A stretch of DNA of 64,000 nt, taken from Sedimentitalea sp039941015. GTDB lineage: Bacteria > Pseudomonadota > Alphaproteobacteria > Rhodobacterales > Rhodobacteraceae. Location: the NCBI RefSeq assembly GCF_039941015.1, contig NZ_JBDVFI010000074.1, one strand, 5' to 3'. The position numbers and the translations under genes were made by a program. Below are positions 1-9,327 of this stretch, in pieces (the first letter of the stretch is position 1; each line of letters starts with the position of its first letter). The notes under the pieces are model-generated. The model searched no databases, was not told where the DNA came from, and was given only the letters and a program-made list of their open reading frames with translations.

Positions 1-1
1 C

Positions 2-1867
2 ATCTCTGATCTGACCGCCGAACGCGCCAATATGCTGTCTGAACAAGAGGCGCTGAACCTTGCCCTTGCCCAAAGCCGCACCGAGATAGACGCCCAGTCC
101 GAAGCCGCCCGCCTTGCCGCCGCTCGGCGAGAGGCCCTTGAGGCGATGGTCGCCGATCTGGAACGGGACACAGCCCAAAGCGCCGAAGATATCGCCGCCC
201 TGCAGCAACAACTGTCTGATGAGGAAACCGCGCGTCTGACCGAAGCCGCCGCTGCCAACGCGCTGCGCGAACGCCTGCAGAACGCCGATGCCGAACTTAC
301 GGCGATGACTCTGTCGCTCGAAGCGCAGCGCAAAGAGGCAGAGGAGACACTGACCCTGCTCGCCGCTGCCGAAGCGGCACGCAGTACGTTGGATACCGAT
401 CTGACCGAAGCGCTAGCCGCGATTGCCGCAGCACAGACCGAAGCCGGAAAGCGCGACGAACTGGTGGACCGTCTCACCAACGTGCTGAACCAGATGGAGA
501 TCAGCCAGGCCGAGAACAGTCGTTCGCTGGCCGCGCTGGAAAACGACCTCGTGCGCGTTCGACAAGAGAGCGCTGCGACCGAGGCTGATTTGCGCGGCCA
601 GTTGGCGACGGCACAGACCCTCGCCGCAGACACCCGCGACGCGCTTGAGACCGAACTTGCCCGGCAGCGGGCGCAAACAGTGCAAAGCCAATCGGATTAC
701 GAAACAGAACTGGCGCGGCTTCAACAGGAAAACACCGAGATCCGGCGCGGATTGGAAGCCCGTCTTGCTACGCTGCAATCCGACAGCGAGACGGCGCAAG
801 AAACCCTGCGCACTCAGCTTGCCGAGGCCAACGCCGCGCGCGAAGGCTTGCAGGCAGATCTTGACCAAGCACGGGCCGATCTGAACGCCACGCGTCAATC
901 AGCATCGAGCACAGCGCAAGATCGCGCCGAGGTAGAAGCGCGCTTGCTCAAGGCGCTCGAAGCGTTGGAGCACGCGCAAATTGCTGCCACCGATCAGGAA
1001 GTGCTTCAGGCACGTCTTGCGACGGCGCTTGCCGCGCAGAATCAGGCGGAAGCCACCGCGTCAGAACGCGCCAACCTGTTGGAACAGGCCCGGCAAACCC
1101 TGTCTGAGCAAAAAGAGATTTCAGCCGAGGCGCAACGACAGACCGCATTGCTCAATCAACAGATCGCCGCGTTGCGCACGCAACTGGGCGGGCTACAGGC
1201 GTTGTTGGACGACTATGAAGAACGCGATGCCGCCGCCAAGGTCCAGTTGGAAAACCTCGGGTCCGACCTGAACGCCGCATTGGCCCGTGCGGCGTCGGAA
1301 GAGCGCCGTCGTCGCTTGTTGGAGGAATCCGAACGCAAACGGCTTGAGGAAGAGGCGCGTGCGCTGCAAGCCAAAAGTCAGGAGTTGGAGGCACAGGCCC
1401 AGGACTTGCAAAAATACCGGTCAGAATTTTTCGGACGGCTGCGTGATCTTCTTGGCAACCAAGACGGCGTACGTATTGAAGGCGACCGGTTCGTGTTCTC
1501 GTCCGAAGTCCTGTTCCCCCCGGGTGGCGCCGACCTTTCAGTTGAAGGCGAGGCAGAGATTGCCAAGGTTGCCCGCATCCTGCGCAGCATCGCCGCCGAA
1601 ATCCCCGCTGAAATCGACTGGGTGATCCGCGTTGATGGGCACACGGACGACGTACCGCTGATCAGCTATGGACGCTATCGTGACAATTGGGAACTCAGCC
1701 AAGGGCGCGCCCTGTCTGTGGTGCGCTATATGGTCGATTTCCTTGGCATTGCGCCAGACCGTTTGTCGGCCAACGGGTTTGGTCAGTATCAGCCATTAAA
1801 CACTGCGGATACGCCAGAAGCGAGGGCGCAGAATCGTCGGATCGAGTTGAAGCTGACAGAGAAGTGA
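2..1867 (+). CDS. OmpA/MotB-type peptidoglycan-binding coiled-coil protein (5' end outside window)
   Basis: The reading frame is already open at base 2 and continues into the first visible ATG at 32, so the gene is truncated by the window edge. Counting from that Met, residues 1 to about 450 are Ala/Glu/Gln/Arg-rich heptad sequence typical of a long coiled coil. Residues about 480-610 form an OmpA/MotB-like domain with the signature GHTDDVP near 534, NGFGQYQP near 581 and NRRIELKL near the end. Such proteins sit in the inner membrane or periplasm and bind peptidoglycan through the C-terminal domain. A membrane helix would be expected in the missing N-terminus. In this family a MotA/TolQ/ExbB-like partner often lies upstream, but it is not visible here. 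The gene converges on the M23 peptidase with a 6-bp gap. Confidence 0.88.
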   Translation: MSDLTAERANMLSEQEALNLALAQSRTEIDAQSEAARLAAARREALEAMVADLERDTAQSAEDIAALQQQLSDEETARLTEAAAANALRERLQNADAELTAMTLSLEAQRKEAEETLTLLAAAEAARSTLDTDLTEALAAIAAAQTEAGKRDELVDRLTNVLNQMEISQAENSRSLAALENDLVRVRQESAATEADLRGQLATAQTLAADTRDALETELARQRAQTVQSQSDYETELARLQQENTEIRRGLEARLATLQSDSETAQETLRTQLAEANAAREGLQADLDQARADLNATRQSASSTAQDRAEVEARLLKALEALEHAQIAATDQEVLQARLATALAAQNQAEATASERANLLEQARQTLSEQKEISAEAQRQTALLNQQIAALRTQLGGLQALLDDYEERDAAAKVQLENLGSDLNAALARAASEERRRRLLEESERKRLEEEARALQAKSQELEAQAQDLQKYRSEFFGRLRDLLGNQDGVRIEGDRFVFSSEVLFPPGGADLSVEGEAEIAKVARILRSIAAEIPAEIDWVIRVDGHTDDVPLISYGRYRDNWELSQGRALSVVRYMVDFLGIAPDRLSANGFGQYQPLNTADTPEARAQNRRIELKLTEK

Positions 1868-1873
1868 CCCCGT

Positions 1874-2836
1874 TCAGGGGAGGGTCAGATGCACGATTTG
1901 ATGATCCAGTTCCACGTCGTTTCGTAACAACGTAGCCGTGCCAGCATATGAACCGCTGGGCCATGCCGCGAGCGTCAGCCGCTTGCCGGCCGCGCGGAAA
2001 TAGCGAACTTGCGCCTTGTCCAACGTCATATCGGTCTCGACAACTGTCTCGTTTGGACCATCGATAGATAACCGGACAACATCACCCTCTTGCCCCCCAT
2101 AGGCAAAGGCAAACACGACGAGCGCGTCCGCATCGGGCCCGATCTCTGGCATTGCCGCTGTACCAACTGCAACCGCCTCGTACTCGGGCACATGGTCGGC
2201 AAAACCGACATAGATCACCCCCCCCGGCGTGTAGTCAGGTGTCTCATGCCACATGGAAGCGGCGGGCGGACCACAATTCGCGCTGGCATCCGGGCGAAAG
2301 GGATCGACCTCGGTTCCGTTGTGACGAACGCTCAGATGCACATGCGGAAAGTTCGTCAGACCGCTTAACCCGACCAGCCCCAAAACGCCGCCCTGTTCAA
2401 CCTGATCGCCCGCTTTGACGGTGATGGAGCCGGACTTGAGATGGCAGTACTGCGTCTCCCAGCCGTCGTCATGCTGCAAGACAACCCCGTTTCCGCACTC
2501 AATCCCGTCGATCTCGTGCGCATGCTCCGGCTCGTAGATCCGATCCGAAACGCCGTCGCGCATCCCGGCAACAACGCCGGATGCAGCTGCACGAACCTCG
2601 ACGCCACGGCGCAGATCCGCAAGCGTATGCAAGGCAAAATCGGTCCCCTTGTGGCCGTCCCCACTCAGATTGCCACAGCGAAAATCGCGGACACCCGGTC
2701 CGGGATCGTGGTCTACATACCTTTGGATATAGCAGGTTTCGCCCGGCACACAGTCAATCGGAAGGTACAGACGGAAATCGCCCGCCGCAACAGTGGCGGC
2801 GGGCGAAAGCATCAGTGCGGCCAAGGCCACGCGCAT
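1874..2836 (-). CDS. Secreted M23-family metallopeptidase
   Basis: This 320-residue protein has a short signal peptide (about residues 1-18, ending in an Ala-rich stretch). It carries the LytM/M23 zinc site: H62-x3-D66 in GHKGTD, then H165-x-H167 in PHVHL, with H132 in the active-site region. M23 enzymes cut peptide cross-links in peptidoglycan, and activity in the periplasm is expected. The last 120 residues form a beta-rich extension without a recognised motif. Six cysteines in the mature part could form disulfides. The ATG overlaps the clpA stop (TGATG), so translation is probably coupled to clpA although no functional link between the two is known. The metal ligands are all present, which argues for an active enzyme rather than a degenerate EnvC-type activator. 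Confidence 0.85.
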   Translation of the reverse strand: MRVALAALMLSPAATVAAGDFRLYLPIDCVPGETCYIQRYVDHDPGPGVRDFRCGNLSGDGHKGTDFALHTLADLRRGVEVRAAASGVVAGMRDGVSDRIYEPEHAHEIDGIECGNGVVLQHDDGWETQYCHLKSGSITVKAGDQVEQGGVLGLVGLSGLTNFPHVHLSVRHNGTEVDPFRPDASANCGPPAASMWHETPDYTPGGVIYVGFADHVPEYEAVAVGTAAMPEIGPDADALVVFAFAYGGQEGDVVRLSIDGPNETVVETDMTLDKAQVRYFRAAGKRLTLAAWPSGSYAGTATLLRNDVELDHQIVHLTLP

Positions 2837-5157
2837 CAGTCTGCGGTCAGCAATGGCGGTTTGTCGCCCGGCAGGCGGGGTTTGTCCGGCCCATCGATGC
2901 GAAGCTCAAGCTTGCCATCTTTCATGCCCACCTTGACCACACCGCCTTTGGCGAGCTTGCCAAACAACAGTTCCTCGGCCAGCGGCTTCTTGATGTGTTC
3001 CTGAATGACACGGCCCAGAGGGCGCGCGCCCATCTTGTCATCGTACCCCTTGTCCGCCAGCCATTCCGCAGCGGGTTTGGTCAGTTCGATGGTCACGTTG
3101 CGATCCATCAACTGCGCTTCGAGTTGCAGCACGAACTTTTCGACGACTTGCAGAATTACCGATTTTGGCAATGGCGCAAAGGAGATCACCGCGTCCAGAC
3201 GGTTGCGGAATTCCGGCGTGAACGTGCGTTCGATCGCGGCGGTATCCTCGCCTTCACGGCGATCACGGCCAAAGCCGATCGCGGATTGCGCCTGTTCGGC
3301 GGCACCGGCGTTGCTGGTCATGATCAAGACCACATTACGGAAGCTTACAGTGCGTCCGTTGTGATCTGTCAATTCACCGTGATCCATGACCTGCAACAGG
3401 ATGTTGTAGACATCCGGATGCGCCTTTTCGATCTCGTCCAGCAGCAACACGCAATGCGGATGTTGATCGACACCGTCCGTCAACATGCCGCCCTGATCAA
3501 ATCCGACATAGCCCGGTGGCGCACCAATCAGACGGCTGACCGCGTGTTTCTCCATGTATTCAGACATGTCAAACCGTAGCAGCTCGACACCCAGCGTATC
3601 CGCCAATTGCTTGGCGACCTCTGTCTTGCCGACACCCGTAGGTCCGGCAAAAAGGTAGTTGCCGATAGGCTTCTCAGGTTCGCGCAATCCGGCGCGCGCA
3701 AGCTTGATCGCGCTCGCCAATGCATCAATCGCATCATCCTGGCCGAACACCACACGCTTGAGCGACGCTTCCAGATCCTTGAGAACCTCTGCATCGTCCT
3801 TGCTGACGTTCTTGGGTGGAATACGCGCGATCTTGGCGACCACGGCCTCGACGTCCTTGGTGCCGATGGTCTTACGCCGTTTGGCAGCGATCACCAGATG
3901 CTGCGCCGCGCCAGCCTCGTCGATGACATCAATGGCGCTGTCAGGCAACTTGCGGTCATTGATATAGCGCGCGGCCAGTTCCACGGCGGTCTTGATCGAA
4001 TCCGCTGTGTATTTCACCCGGTGATGCTCTTCGAAATAGGGCTTCAGCCCGCGCAGGATCTTGATGGAATCCTCGACCGAAGGTTCACTGACGTCAATCT
4101 TTTGGAAGCGGCGGGACAACGCCCGGTCCTTTTCAAAATGCTGACGGAATTCCTTGTAGGTCGTCGACCCCATGGTCCGCAATTTGCCCCCCTGCAACGC
4201 AGGTTTCAGCAGGTTGGATGCATCCATCGCGCCACCGGATGTCGCTCCGGCACCAATCACAGTGTGGATTTCGTCGATGAACAGCACCGCGTCGGGATGA
4301 TCTTCAAGCTCGGTCACGACCGCCTTGAGACGCTCTTCGAAATCACCACGATATCGGGTCCCGGCAAGCAATGCGCCCATGTCCAGCGAGTAGATCGTCG
4401 TCTCGGAGAGAACCTCGGGTGTTTCGCCTGCCACGATCTTGCGGGCCAACCCTTCGGCAATCGCCGTCTTGCCAACGCCGGGGTCGCCTACCAAAAGCGG
4501 GTTGTTCTTGCGACGGCGGCAAAGCACCTGAATACAGCGCTCGACCTCTTCATCGCGCCCGATCAATGGATCGATATCGCCCTCACGCGACTTGGCGTTC
4601 AGATCGACGCAATACTTGGCAAGCGCGCTCTCTTTCTTTTCTCCCTCAGTGACACCTTGCGGCTCTTCCTCGGCCTCCGGCGCGCCACTTACTGGGCGCG
4701 CTTCGCCGAATGCCGGATCCTTGGCGACACCATGTGCGATAAAATTGACCGCATCGTAACGGGTCATCTCCTGCTCCTGCAGGAAATAGGCGGCATTGCT
4801 TTCGCGTTCGGCGAAAATGGCCACCAAGACATTGGCCCCTGTCACCTCGGTTCGCCCCGAAGACTGTACGTGAATCGCGGCGCGTTGAATGACGCGCTGA
4901 AACGCCGCCGTCGGCACCGCTTCTGATCCGTCCACGTTGGTCACGAGGTTCGAAAGATCCTCGTCGATGAATTCAACCAGCGTACTCCGCAATTCGTCCA
5001 GATCAACGCTGCACGCCTTCATGACGCGGGTTGCATCGGGTTCGTCCAACAGCGCCAGAAGCAGATGTTCCAGCGTTGCAAATTCGTGTCGCCGCTCGTT
5101 CGCCAGCGCAAGCGCGGCGTGAATGGCCTGTTCTAGTGTGCTCGAGAATGAAGGCAC
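2836..5157 (-). CDS. clpA: ATP-dependent Clp protease ATP-binding subunit ClpA
   Basis: ClpA is the AAA+ unfoldase that feeds substrates, including N-degron proteins delivered by ClpS, to ClpP. I start it at the GTG at 5157, 7 bases after AAGGAG, because the family begins M/V-PSFSSTLEQ; the longer open frame to 5277 has no family similarity. This gives 773 residues. The order is an N-domain with two Clp repeats (1-145), an acidic linker (about 150-175), AAA1 with Walker A GDPGVGKT (224-231) and Walker B VLFIDE (291-296), then AAA2 with Walker A GPTGVGKT (505-512) and LLLDEIEKA. An IGF tripeptide in the loop before the FTPEFRNRLD segment is the expected ClpP-docking motif. No clpS is adjacent: the upstream gene on this strand is gloB, about 170 bases away. 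Confidence 0.96.
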   Translation of the reverse strand: MPSFSSTLEQAIHAALALANERRHEFATLEHLLLALLDEPDATRVMKACSVDLDELRSTLVEFIDEDLSNLVTNVDGSEAVPTAAFQRVIQRAAIHVQSSGRTEVTGANVLVAIFAERESNAAYFLQEQEMTRYDAVNFIAHGVAKDPAFGEARPVSGAPEAEEEPQGVTEGEKKESALAKYCVDLNAKSREGDIDPLIGRDEEVERCIQVLCRRRKNNPLLVGDPGVGKTAIAEGLARKIVAGETPEVLSETTIYSLDMGALLAGTRYRGDFEERLKAVVTELEDHPDAVLFIDEIHTVIGAGATSGGAMDASNLLKPALQGGKLRTMGSTTYKEFRQHFEKDRALSRRFQKIDVSEPSVEDSIKILRGLKPYFEEHHRVKYTADSIKTAVELAARYINDRKLPDSAIDVIDEAGAAQHLVIAAKRRKTIGTKDVEAVVAKIARIPPKNVSKDDAEVLKDLEASLKRVVFGQDDAIDALASAIKLARAGLREPEKPIGNYLFAGPTGVGKTEVAKQLADTLGVELLRFDMSEYMEKHAVSRLIGAPPGYVGFDQGGMLTDGVDQHPHCVLLLDEIEKAHPDVYNILLQVMDHGELTDHNGRTVSFRNVVLIMTSNAGAAEQAQSAIGFGRDRREGEDTAAIERTFTPEFRNRLDAVISFAPLPKSVILQVVEKFVLQLEAQLMDRNVTIELTKPAAEWLADKGYDDKMGARPLGRVIQEHIKKPLAEELLFGKLAKGGVVKVGMKDGKLELRIDGPDKPRLPGDKPPLLTAD

Positions 5158-5330
5158 GCGCGCGCTCCTTTTTATCTGGGTCGGGCGGATAACAGACACT
5201 GCTGCTTCCGGGACCAACCATGTCCTCATAGTATTAGAGTTTGGTTGATCAGGCCCCGGCTTCAAGGCTTTTCTCACTTTTTTTACCGAATTGCGCGATG
5301 AGCGTTGTCAAAGCGTGCACAATCCAAGCA

Positions 5331-6098
5331 TCAGAACCGGTCTTTGCGCCCACGAATCTCTGCAAATACGGCAACCGGGTCCGCTCCGGACATTCCAACG
5401 TTTTCCTGCACCTTCGGATCGGTGGCGCGCAAAAACGGGTTTGTGGCCAGCTCTAACGACAAGAGCGACGGCACCGTCGGCTCTGACCGGGCGCGAGCAT
5501 CGGCGATATCCTTGATCCGCGCCGCAAGATCCGGATTGTCCGGATCGACCGTCGCGGCAAAGGCGCCATTGGCCTGCGTGTATTCATGTCCGGAATAGAC
5601 CACAGTCTCGGCTGGCAGCGCGGCAAGTTTGCCAAGCGACGTCCACATCTGTTCGGCGGTGCCTTCAAACAAACGGCCGCACCCGAGAGCCATAAGACTG
5701 TCCGCGGTGAACACCGCGTTGCTTTCGGGAAAGTGAAAGGCGATATGCCCGACCGTATGGCCGGATACGTCAAGCACATGCCCTGCCTCGCCGCCCACCT
5801 GCACGGTATCGCCTTCGGCAACCGCAATGTCCAAAGGCGGAAGACGGTGCGCGTCGGCGGCGGCACCGATAACCTTGGCCGGTTGCACGGCCAGTATCTC
5901 GTCCAGTCCCTGAACGTGATCCGCATGGTGATGCGTAAGCAGCACATGGCTCAAGGTCCAGCCACGTTCATTTAACACTGCGAGGATCGGTGCGGCCTCT
6001 GGCACATCGACCAATGCGGTTTCCCCGCTTTCCGGGTCATGGGCAATAAAGGCGTAGTTGTCGCTCAGACAGGGGATGGTGAGAATCTTAAGAGGCAT
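5331..6098 (-). CDS. gloB: Hydroxyacylglutathione hydrolase (glyoxalase II)
   Basis: This 255-residue metallo-beta-lactamase-fold enzyme hydrolyses S-D-lactoylglutathione to D-lactate and glutathione, the second step of methylglyoxal detoxification in the cytosol. The binuclear metal motif THHHADH (H56, H58, D60, H61) is intact. Further conserved histidines follow in SGHTVGH and in SGHEYT near residue 175, as in glyoxalase II. The N-terminal IPCLSDNYAF segment is characteristic of GloB and separates it from generic MBL-fold hydrolases. The length matches the family. The gene is divergent from the methyltransferase that starts at 6160 and lies upstream of clpA on the same strand. Confidence 0.95.
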   Translation of the reverse strand: MPLKILTIPCLSDNYAFIAHDPESGETALVDVPEAAPILAVLNERGWTLSHVLLTHHHADHVQGLDEILAVQPAKVIGAAADAHRLPPLDIAVAEGDTVQVGGEAGHVLDVSGHTVGHIAFHFPESNAVFTADSLMALGCGRLFEGTAEQMWTSLGKLAALPAETVVYSGHEYTQANGAFAATVDPDNPDLAARIKDIADARARSEPTVPSLLSLELATNPFLRATDPKVQENVGMSGADPVAVFAEIRGRKDRF

Positions 6099-6159
6099 GG
6101 TGTTTCGCCTTTTCGTTGTTAGACTGCGCTCAGCTTGGCTGATCAGACGGACGCCCGCA

Positions 6160-6927
6160 ATGCATCTTGATGTGCAGGACCTACGGAATTTCTATTACCG
6201 CAGCACGCTGGGCCGCGCGGCGCAGGCGTCGATTCGCGGCCGCATGTTGAAACTGTGGCCTGAAGCAAAGGGGCAGACCGTAGCTGGCTTTGGTTTTGCC
6301 GTACCTCTGTTGCGGCCCTACCTGACTGACGCGCGCCGTGTCATGGCATTGATGCCGGCACCGCAGGGGGTGATGCCCTGGCCCGCCGGAATGCCGAACG
6401 TGTCGGTTCTGGCCGAGGAAACACTTTGGCCGATCGAAACCGGGCATGTGGACAAGCTGTTGGTGATGCACGGGCTTGAAACATCGGAACACCCCACGCG
6501 CCTGCTGGAAGAATGTTGGCGGGTGCTCGGTCCGGGGGGCAAGGCGCTGTTCATCGTGCCCAACCGTGCCGGACTATGGTCGCGCAGCGATCGCACACCA
6601 TTCGGCTTTGGCCGCCCGTACACGCTCAGCCAGTTGGAAACGCAACTCAAGCGCCATCACTTCCTACCCGAAGGATACGGCGCCGCGCTTTATCAACCGC
6701 CGTCAACCAAACGCTTCTGGCTGAAATCGGCCCCTCTTTTTGAGAAATACGGGAGCCATGTGCCCCGTGCGTTTCCCGGTGGCGCATTCATGGTCGAGGC
6801 AACAAAGCGAGTGCAGCCCCCCACCGGAACCATCGTGCGCGGTCTTGCAAACCGCCCGATCAAAGCACTCGAAGGCTTGGCAAAGCCCGCCAATGCGATG
6901 GCGCTGCCCAAACCAGAACCGCAGTAG
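6160..6927 (+). CDS. Class I SAM-dependent methyltransferase (Methyltransf_11-like)
   Basis: I start at the ATG at 6160 (255 residues), because the upstream in-frame sequence overlaps the divergent gloB and has no domain character. The protein resembles Methyltransf_11 enzymes: a weak motif I (VAGFGFAVPLL near residues 45-55), an acidic VLAEETLWPI segment, and a clear post-motif at VLGPGGKALFIVPNR (around residues 127-141). Motif I lacks the usual E/DxGxGxG, so cofactor binding may be altered. The substrate is unknown. The divergent arrangement with gloB (61 bases between starts) is suggestive but does not prove a role in glyoxal metabolism. The Pro/Ala-rich tail (residues about 235-255) is probably disordered. 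Confidence 0.75.
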   Translation: MHLDVQDLRNFYYRSTLGRAAQASIRGRMLKLWPEAKGQTVAGFGFAVPLLRPYLTDARRVMALMPAPQGVMPWPAGMPNVSVLAEETLWPIETGHVDKLLVMHGLETSEHPTRLLEECWRVLGPGGKALFIVPNRAGLWSRSDRTPFGFGRPYTLSQLETQLKRHHFLPEGYGAALYQPPSTKRFWLKSAPLFEKYGSHVPRAFPGGAFMVEATKRVQPPTGTIVRGLANRPIKALEGLAKPANAMALPKPEPQ

Positions 6928-7215
6928 GTGTTAGCGCCTGACATTCAAGATTTTGTGCCTAGGAATCGCGCAACCGGGCCAAAACCCTGCATTTTTTGCT
7001 CACCTATTTCCGCGCAAACCGTCGCAGGCGGGCTAAAACACTAGAATCACGGCATTATTCGGTGAGGGTGGAATCGCTATAGTATGTTGCGGGGAAGAGT
7101 ACGCTCTGCTACATCCACGCTGATTTTGACGCCTTGCGGACCGCAAGGTCTCTTCACGCCCCCGGAGATCGCGAAAAATCGCGGCAAACCGGGGCCAAAT
7201 ATCGGAAGGGTGGAC
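6928..7215 (+). promoter_or_regulatory. Leader region of the atpHAGDC operon with two dyads
   Basis: These 288 bases hold no gene and should contain the ATP synthase promoter. A TATAGT at 7078-7083 is a possible -10, but no convincing -35 lies 16-18 bases upstream. Two dyads follow in the presumed 5' untranslated region: a perfect 8-bp inverted repeat CCTTGCGG-A-CCGCAAGG at 7132-7148, and CGCGA-AAAA-TCGCG at 7170-7183. Neither is followed by a T tract, so they look like leader hairpins rather than terminators. GGAAGG at 7204-7209 is the Shine-Dalgarno sequence for atpH. Confidence 0.4.
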
Positions 7216-7776
7216 GTGTCCGAACCAGCTTCGATTTCCGCAGGCATAGCTGAGCGCTATGCCACGGCGATCTTTGAGATCGCACAAGAGAACCAGAATC
7301 TCGACAGCCTCGAAACCAGCATCAACGATCTGGCAGCCGCTCTGGGTGAAAGCGCGGAATTGCGCAGCCTGATCCAATCGCCGCTGGTTTCCCGCGGCGA
7401 GCAGGAAGGTGCCATCACGGCGATTGCCGCAAAGATGGGCCTGAACGAGGTTCTTGCCAAATCCCTGTCGCTGATGGCGCAGAAACGACGCCTGTTCGTT
7501 GTGCCGCAGCTGATTAGCGCCCTACGCGAACTGATCGCACAGGAACGTGACGAGGTGACTGCCGAAGTCACCAGCGCCAAGGCCCTGACCAAGGCACAGT
7601 CCGAAAAACTCGCCAGCACGCTCAAGGAGCGGGTCGGCAAGACCGTCACCATCAATTCAACCGTCGATGAATCCCTCATCGGCGGTCTCATCGTCAAAGT
7701 GGGTTCGAAGATGATCGATACGTCGATCCGCTCCAAGCTCAACTCCCTTCAGAATGCAATGAAAGAGGTCGGATAA
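7216..7776 (+). CDS. atpH: F1F0 ATP synthase subunit delta
   Basis: Subunit delta links the top of the F1 head to the peripheral stalk (subunits b/b'). The product starts SEPASISAGIAERYATAIFE, the usual alphaproteobacterial N-terminus, and ends with the conserved GGLIVKVGSKMIDTSIRSKL segment. Two GTG codons compete as start. The one at 7216 lies 6 bases after GGAAGG and is preferred (186 residues); the one at 7210 abuts the same motif and would add two residues. The stop is immediately followed by the atpA ATG at 7777. F0 genes are absent, as expected in alphaproteobacteria, where atpIBEF lies at another locus. Confidence 0.96.
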   Translation: MSEPASISAGIAERYATAIFEIAQENQNLDSLETSINDLAAALGESAELRSLIQSPLVSRGEQEGAITAIAAKMGLNEVLAKSLSLMAQKRRLFVVPQLISALRELIAQERDEVTAEVTSAKALTKAQSEKLASTLKERVGKTVTINSTVDESLIGGLIVKVGSKMIDTSIRSKLNSLQNAMKEVG

Positions 7777-9315
7777 ATGGGTATCCAAGCAGCAGAGATT
7801 TCTGCGATCCTGAAAGACCAGATCAAGAATTTTGGTCAGGAAGCCGAGGTGGCCGAAGTCGGTCGCGTGCTGAGCGTCGGTGACGGGATCGCCCGCGTCT
7901 ATGGCCTCGACAACGTGCAGGCCGGTGAAATGGTCGAATTTCCCGGTGGCATTCAGGGCATGGCCCTGAACCTGGAAAGCGACAACGTCGGCGTCGTGAT
8001 CTTTGGTTCTGACCGGGACATCAAAGAAGGCGACACCGTCAAGCGCACCAACTCCATCGTGGACGTGCCAATTGGTGACGAACTGCTGGGTCGTGTTGTT
8101 GACGGTCTGGGCAATCCGCTGGATGGCAAGGGCCCGATCAAGTCGACCAAGCGCGGCGTTGCCGACGTCAAGGCGCCGGGCATCATCCCGCGTAAATCCG
8201 TGCACGAACCCATGGCGACCGGCCTGAAATCGGTCGACGCGATGATCCCGATTGGCCGTGGCCAGCGGGAACTGATCATTGGCGACCGTCAGACCGGTAA
8301 GACAGCCGTGGCGCTGGATACCATTCTGAACCAGAAGACCTATAACGACGCCGCTGGCGACGACGAAGGCAAAAAGCTGTACTGCGTCTATGTCGCCATC
8401 GGTCAAAAGCGATCCACCGTTGCTCAGCTGGTCAAAAAGCTGGAAGAAAACGGTGCGATGGAATATTCGATCGTGGTTGCCGCAACCGCGTCCGAGCCTG
8501 CCCCGCTGCAGTTCCTCGCGCCCTATGCCGCGACCGCTATGGCAGAACACTTCCGCGACAACGGCCGTCACGCGCTCATCATCTATGATGATCTGTCCAA
8601 ACAGGCCGTTGCCTACCGCCAGATGTCCCTGCTCCTGCGTCGTCCACCCGGACGTGAAGCCTATCCTGGCGATGTTTTCTATCTGCACTCCCGCCTGCTC
8701 GAGCGTTCGGCCAAGCTGAACGAAGACAACGGCGCGGGCTCGCTGACGGCTCTGCCGGTCATCGAAACCCAGGGTGGCGACGTTTCGGCGTTTATTCCGA
8801 CCAACGTGATCTCGATCACCGATGGCCAGATCTTCCTCGAAACCGAACTGTTCTACCAAGGTATCCGTCCTGCGGTGAACACCGGTCTGTCGGTGTCTCG
8901 AGTGGGTTCGTCCGCTCAGACCAATGCGATGAAATCGGTTGCTGGTCCGGTGAAACTTGAACTCGCCCAGTACCGCGAAATGGCGGCCTTTGCGCAGTTT
9001 GGTTCCGACCTTGATGCCGCGACCCAGCAGCTTCTGAACCGTGGCGCTCGCCTGACAGAACTGATGAAGCAGCCGCAGTATTCGCCGCTGACCAACGCAG
9101 AAATCGTCTGCGTGATCTATGCGGGTACAAAGGGCTATCTCGACAAGCATCCGGTTGGCGATGTTAGCCGCTTTGAAGCCGGTCTGCTGGCGCATTTGCG
9201 TGGCAAGCATGCTGATCTGCTGCAGTTCATCACCGACGAAGATCCCAAGATCAAAGGTGACGCCGAAGAGAAAGTAAAAGCAGCTCTCGACGAATTCGCC
9301 GCCGATTTCGCGTAA
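7777..9315 (+). CDS. atpA: F1F0 ATP synthase subunit alpha
   Basis: This 512-residue subunit alternates with beta in the F1 hexamer and carries the non-catalytic nucleotide site. Walker A GDRQTGKT is at about residues 169-176, and the arginine-finger segment SVSRVGSSAQ (about 370-379) completes the catalytic site of the neighbouring beta subunit. The ATP synthase alpha/beta signature around PAVNTGLSVSRVGS is intact. Length and order match the family, with beta-barrel, nucleotide-binding and C-terminal helical domains. It follows atpH with no gap and precedes atpG by 12 bases within one operon. Confidence 0.99.
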   Translation: MGIQAAEISAILKDQIKNFGQEAEVAEVGRVLSVGDGIARVYGLDNVQAGEMVEFPGGIQGMALNLESDNVGVVIFGSDRDIKEGDTVKRTNSIVDVPIGDELLGRVVDGLGNPLDGKGPIKSTKRGVADVKAPGIIPRKSVHEPMATGLKSVDAMIPIGRGQRELIIGDRQTGKTAVALDTILNQKTYNDAAGDDEGKKLYCVYVAIGQKRSTVAQLVKKLEENGAMEYSIVVAATASEPAPLQFLAPYAATAMAEHFRDNGRHALIIYDDLSKQAVAYRQMSLLLRRPPGREAYPGDVFYLHSRLLERSAKLNEDNGAGSLTALPVIETQGGDVSAFIPTNVISITDGQIFLETELFYQGIRPAVNTGLSVSRVGSSAQTNAMKSVAGPVKLELAQYREMAAFAQFGSDLDAATQQLLNRGARLTELMKQPQYSPLTNAEIVCVIYAGTKGYLDKHPVGDVSRFEAGLLAHLRGKHADLLQFITDEDPKIKGDAEEKVKAALDEFAADFA

Positions 9316-9327
9316 GGGGCCTGTCAG

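Noticed and set aside
1868..1886. Possible hairpin (CCCC-GTTCA-GGGG) between the OmpA-type and M23 genes
   Set aside because: The stem is only 4 bp and there is no T tract; an alternative 6-bp pairing is inside the coding end of the M23 gene.
2581..3579. Long plus-strand frames inside clpA and the M23 gene (for example 332 and 439 codons)
   Set aside because: They are antisense shadows of well-supported genes in high-GC DNA and show no family similarity.
5283..5311. TTGACA on the minus strand upstream of clpA
   Set aside because: The -35 is consensus but the -10 at the correct spacing is CGGTAA, which is poor. It remains a possibility but is not listed as a promoter.
7657..9210. 517-codon minus-strand frame opposite atpA and a 603-codon frame opposite atpD
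   Set aside because: Both lie on the opposite strand to strongly conserved ATP synthase genes; their composition is typical of antisense frames in GC-rich genes.
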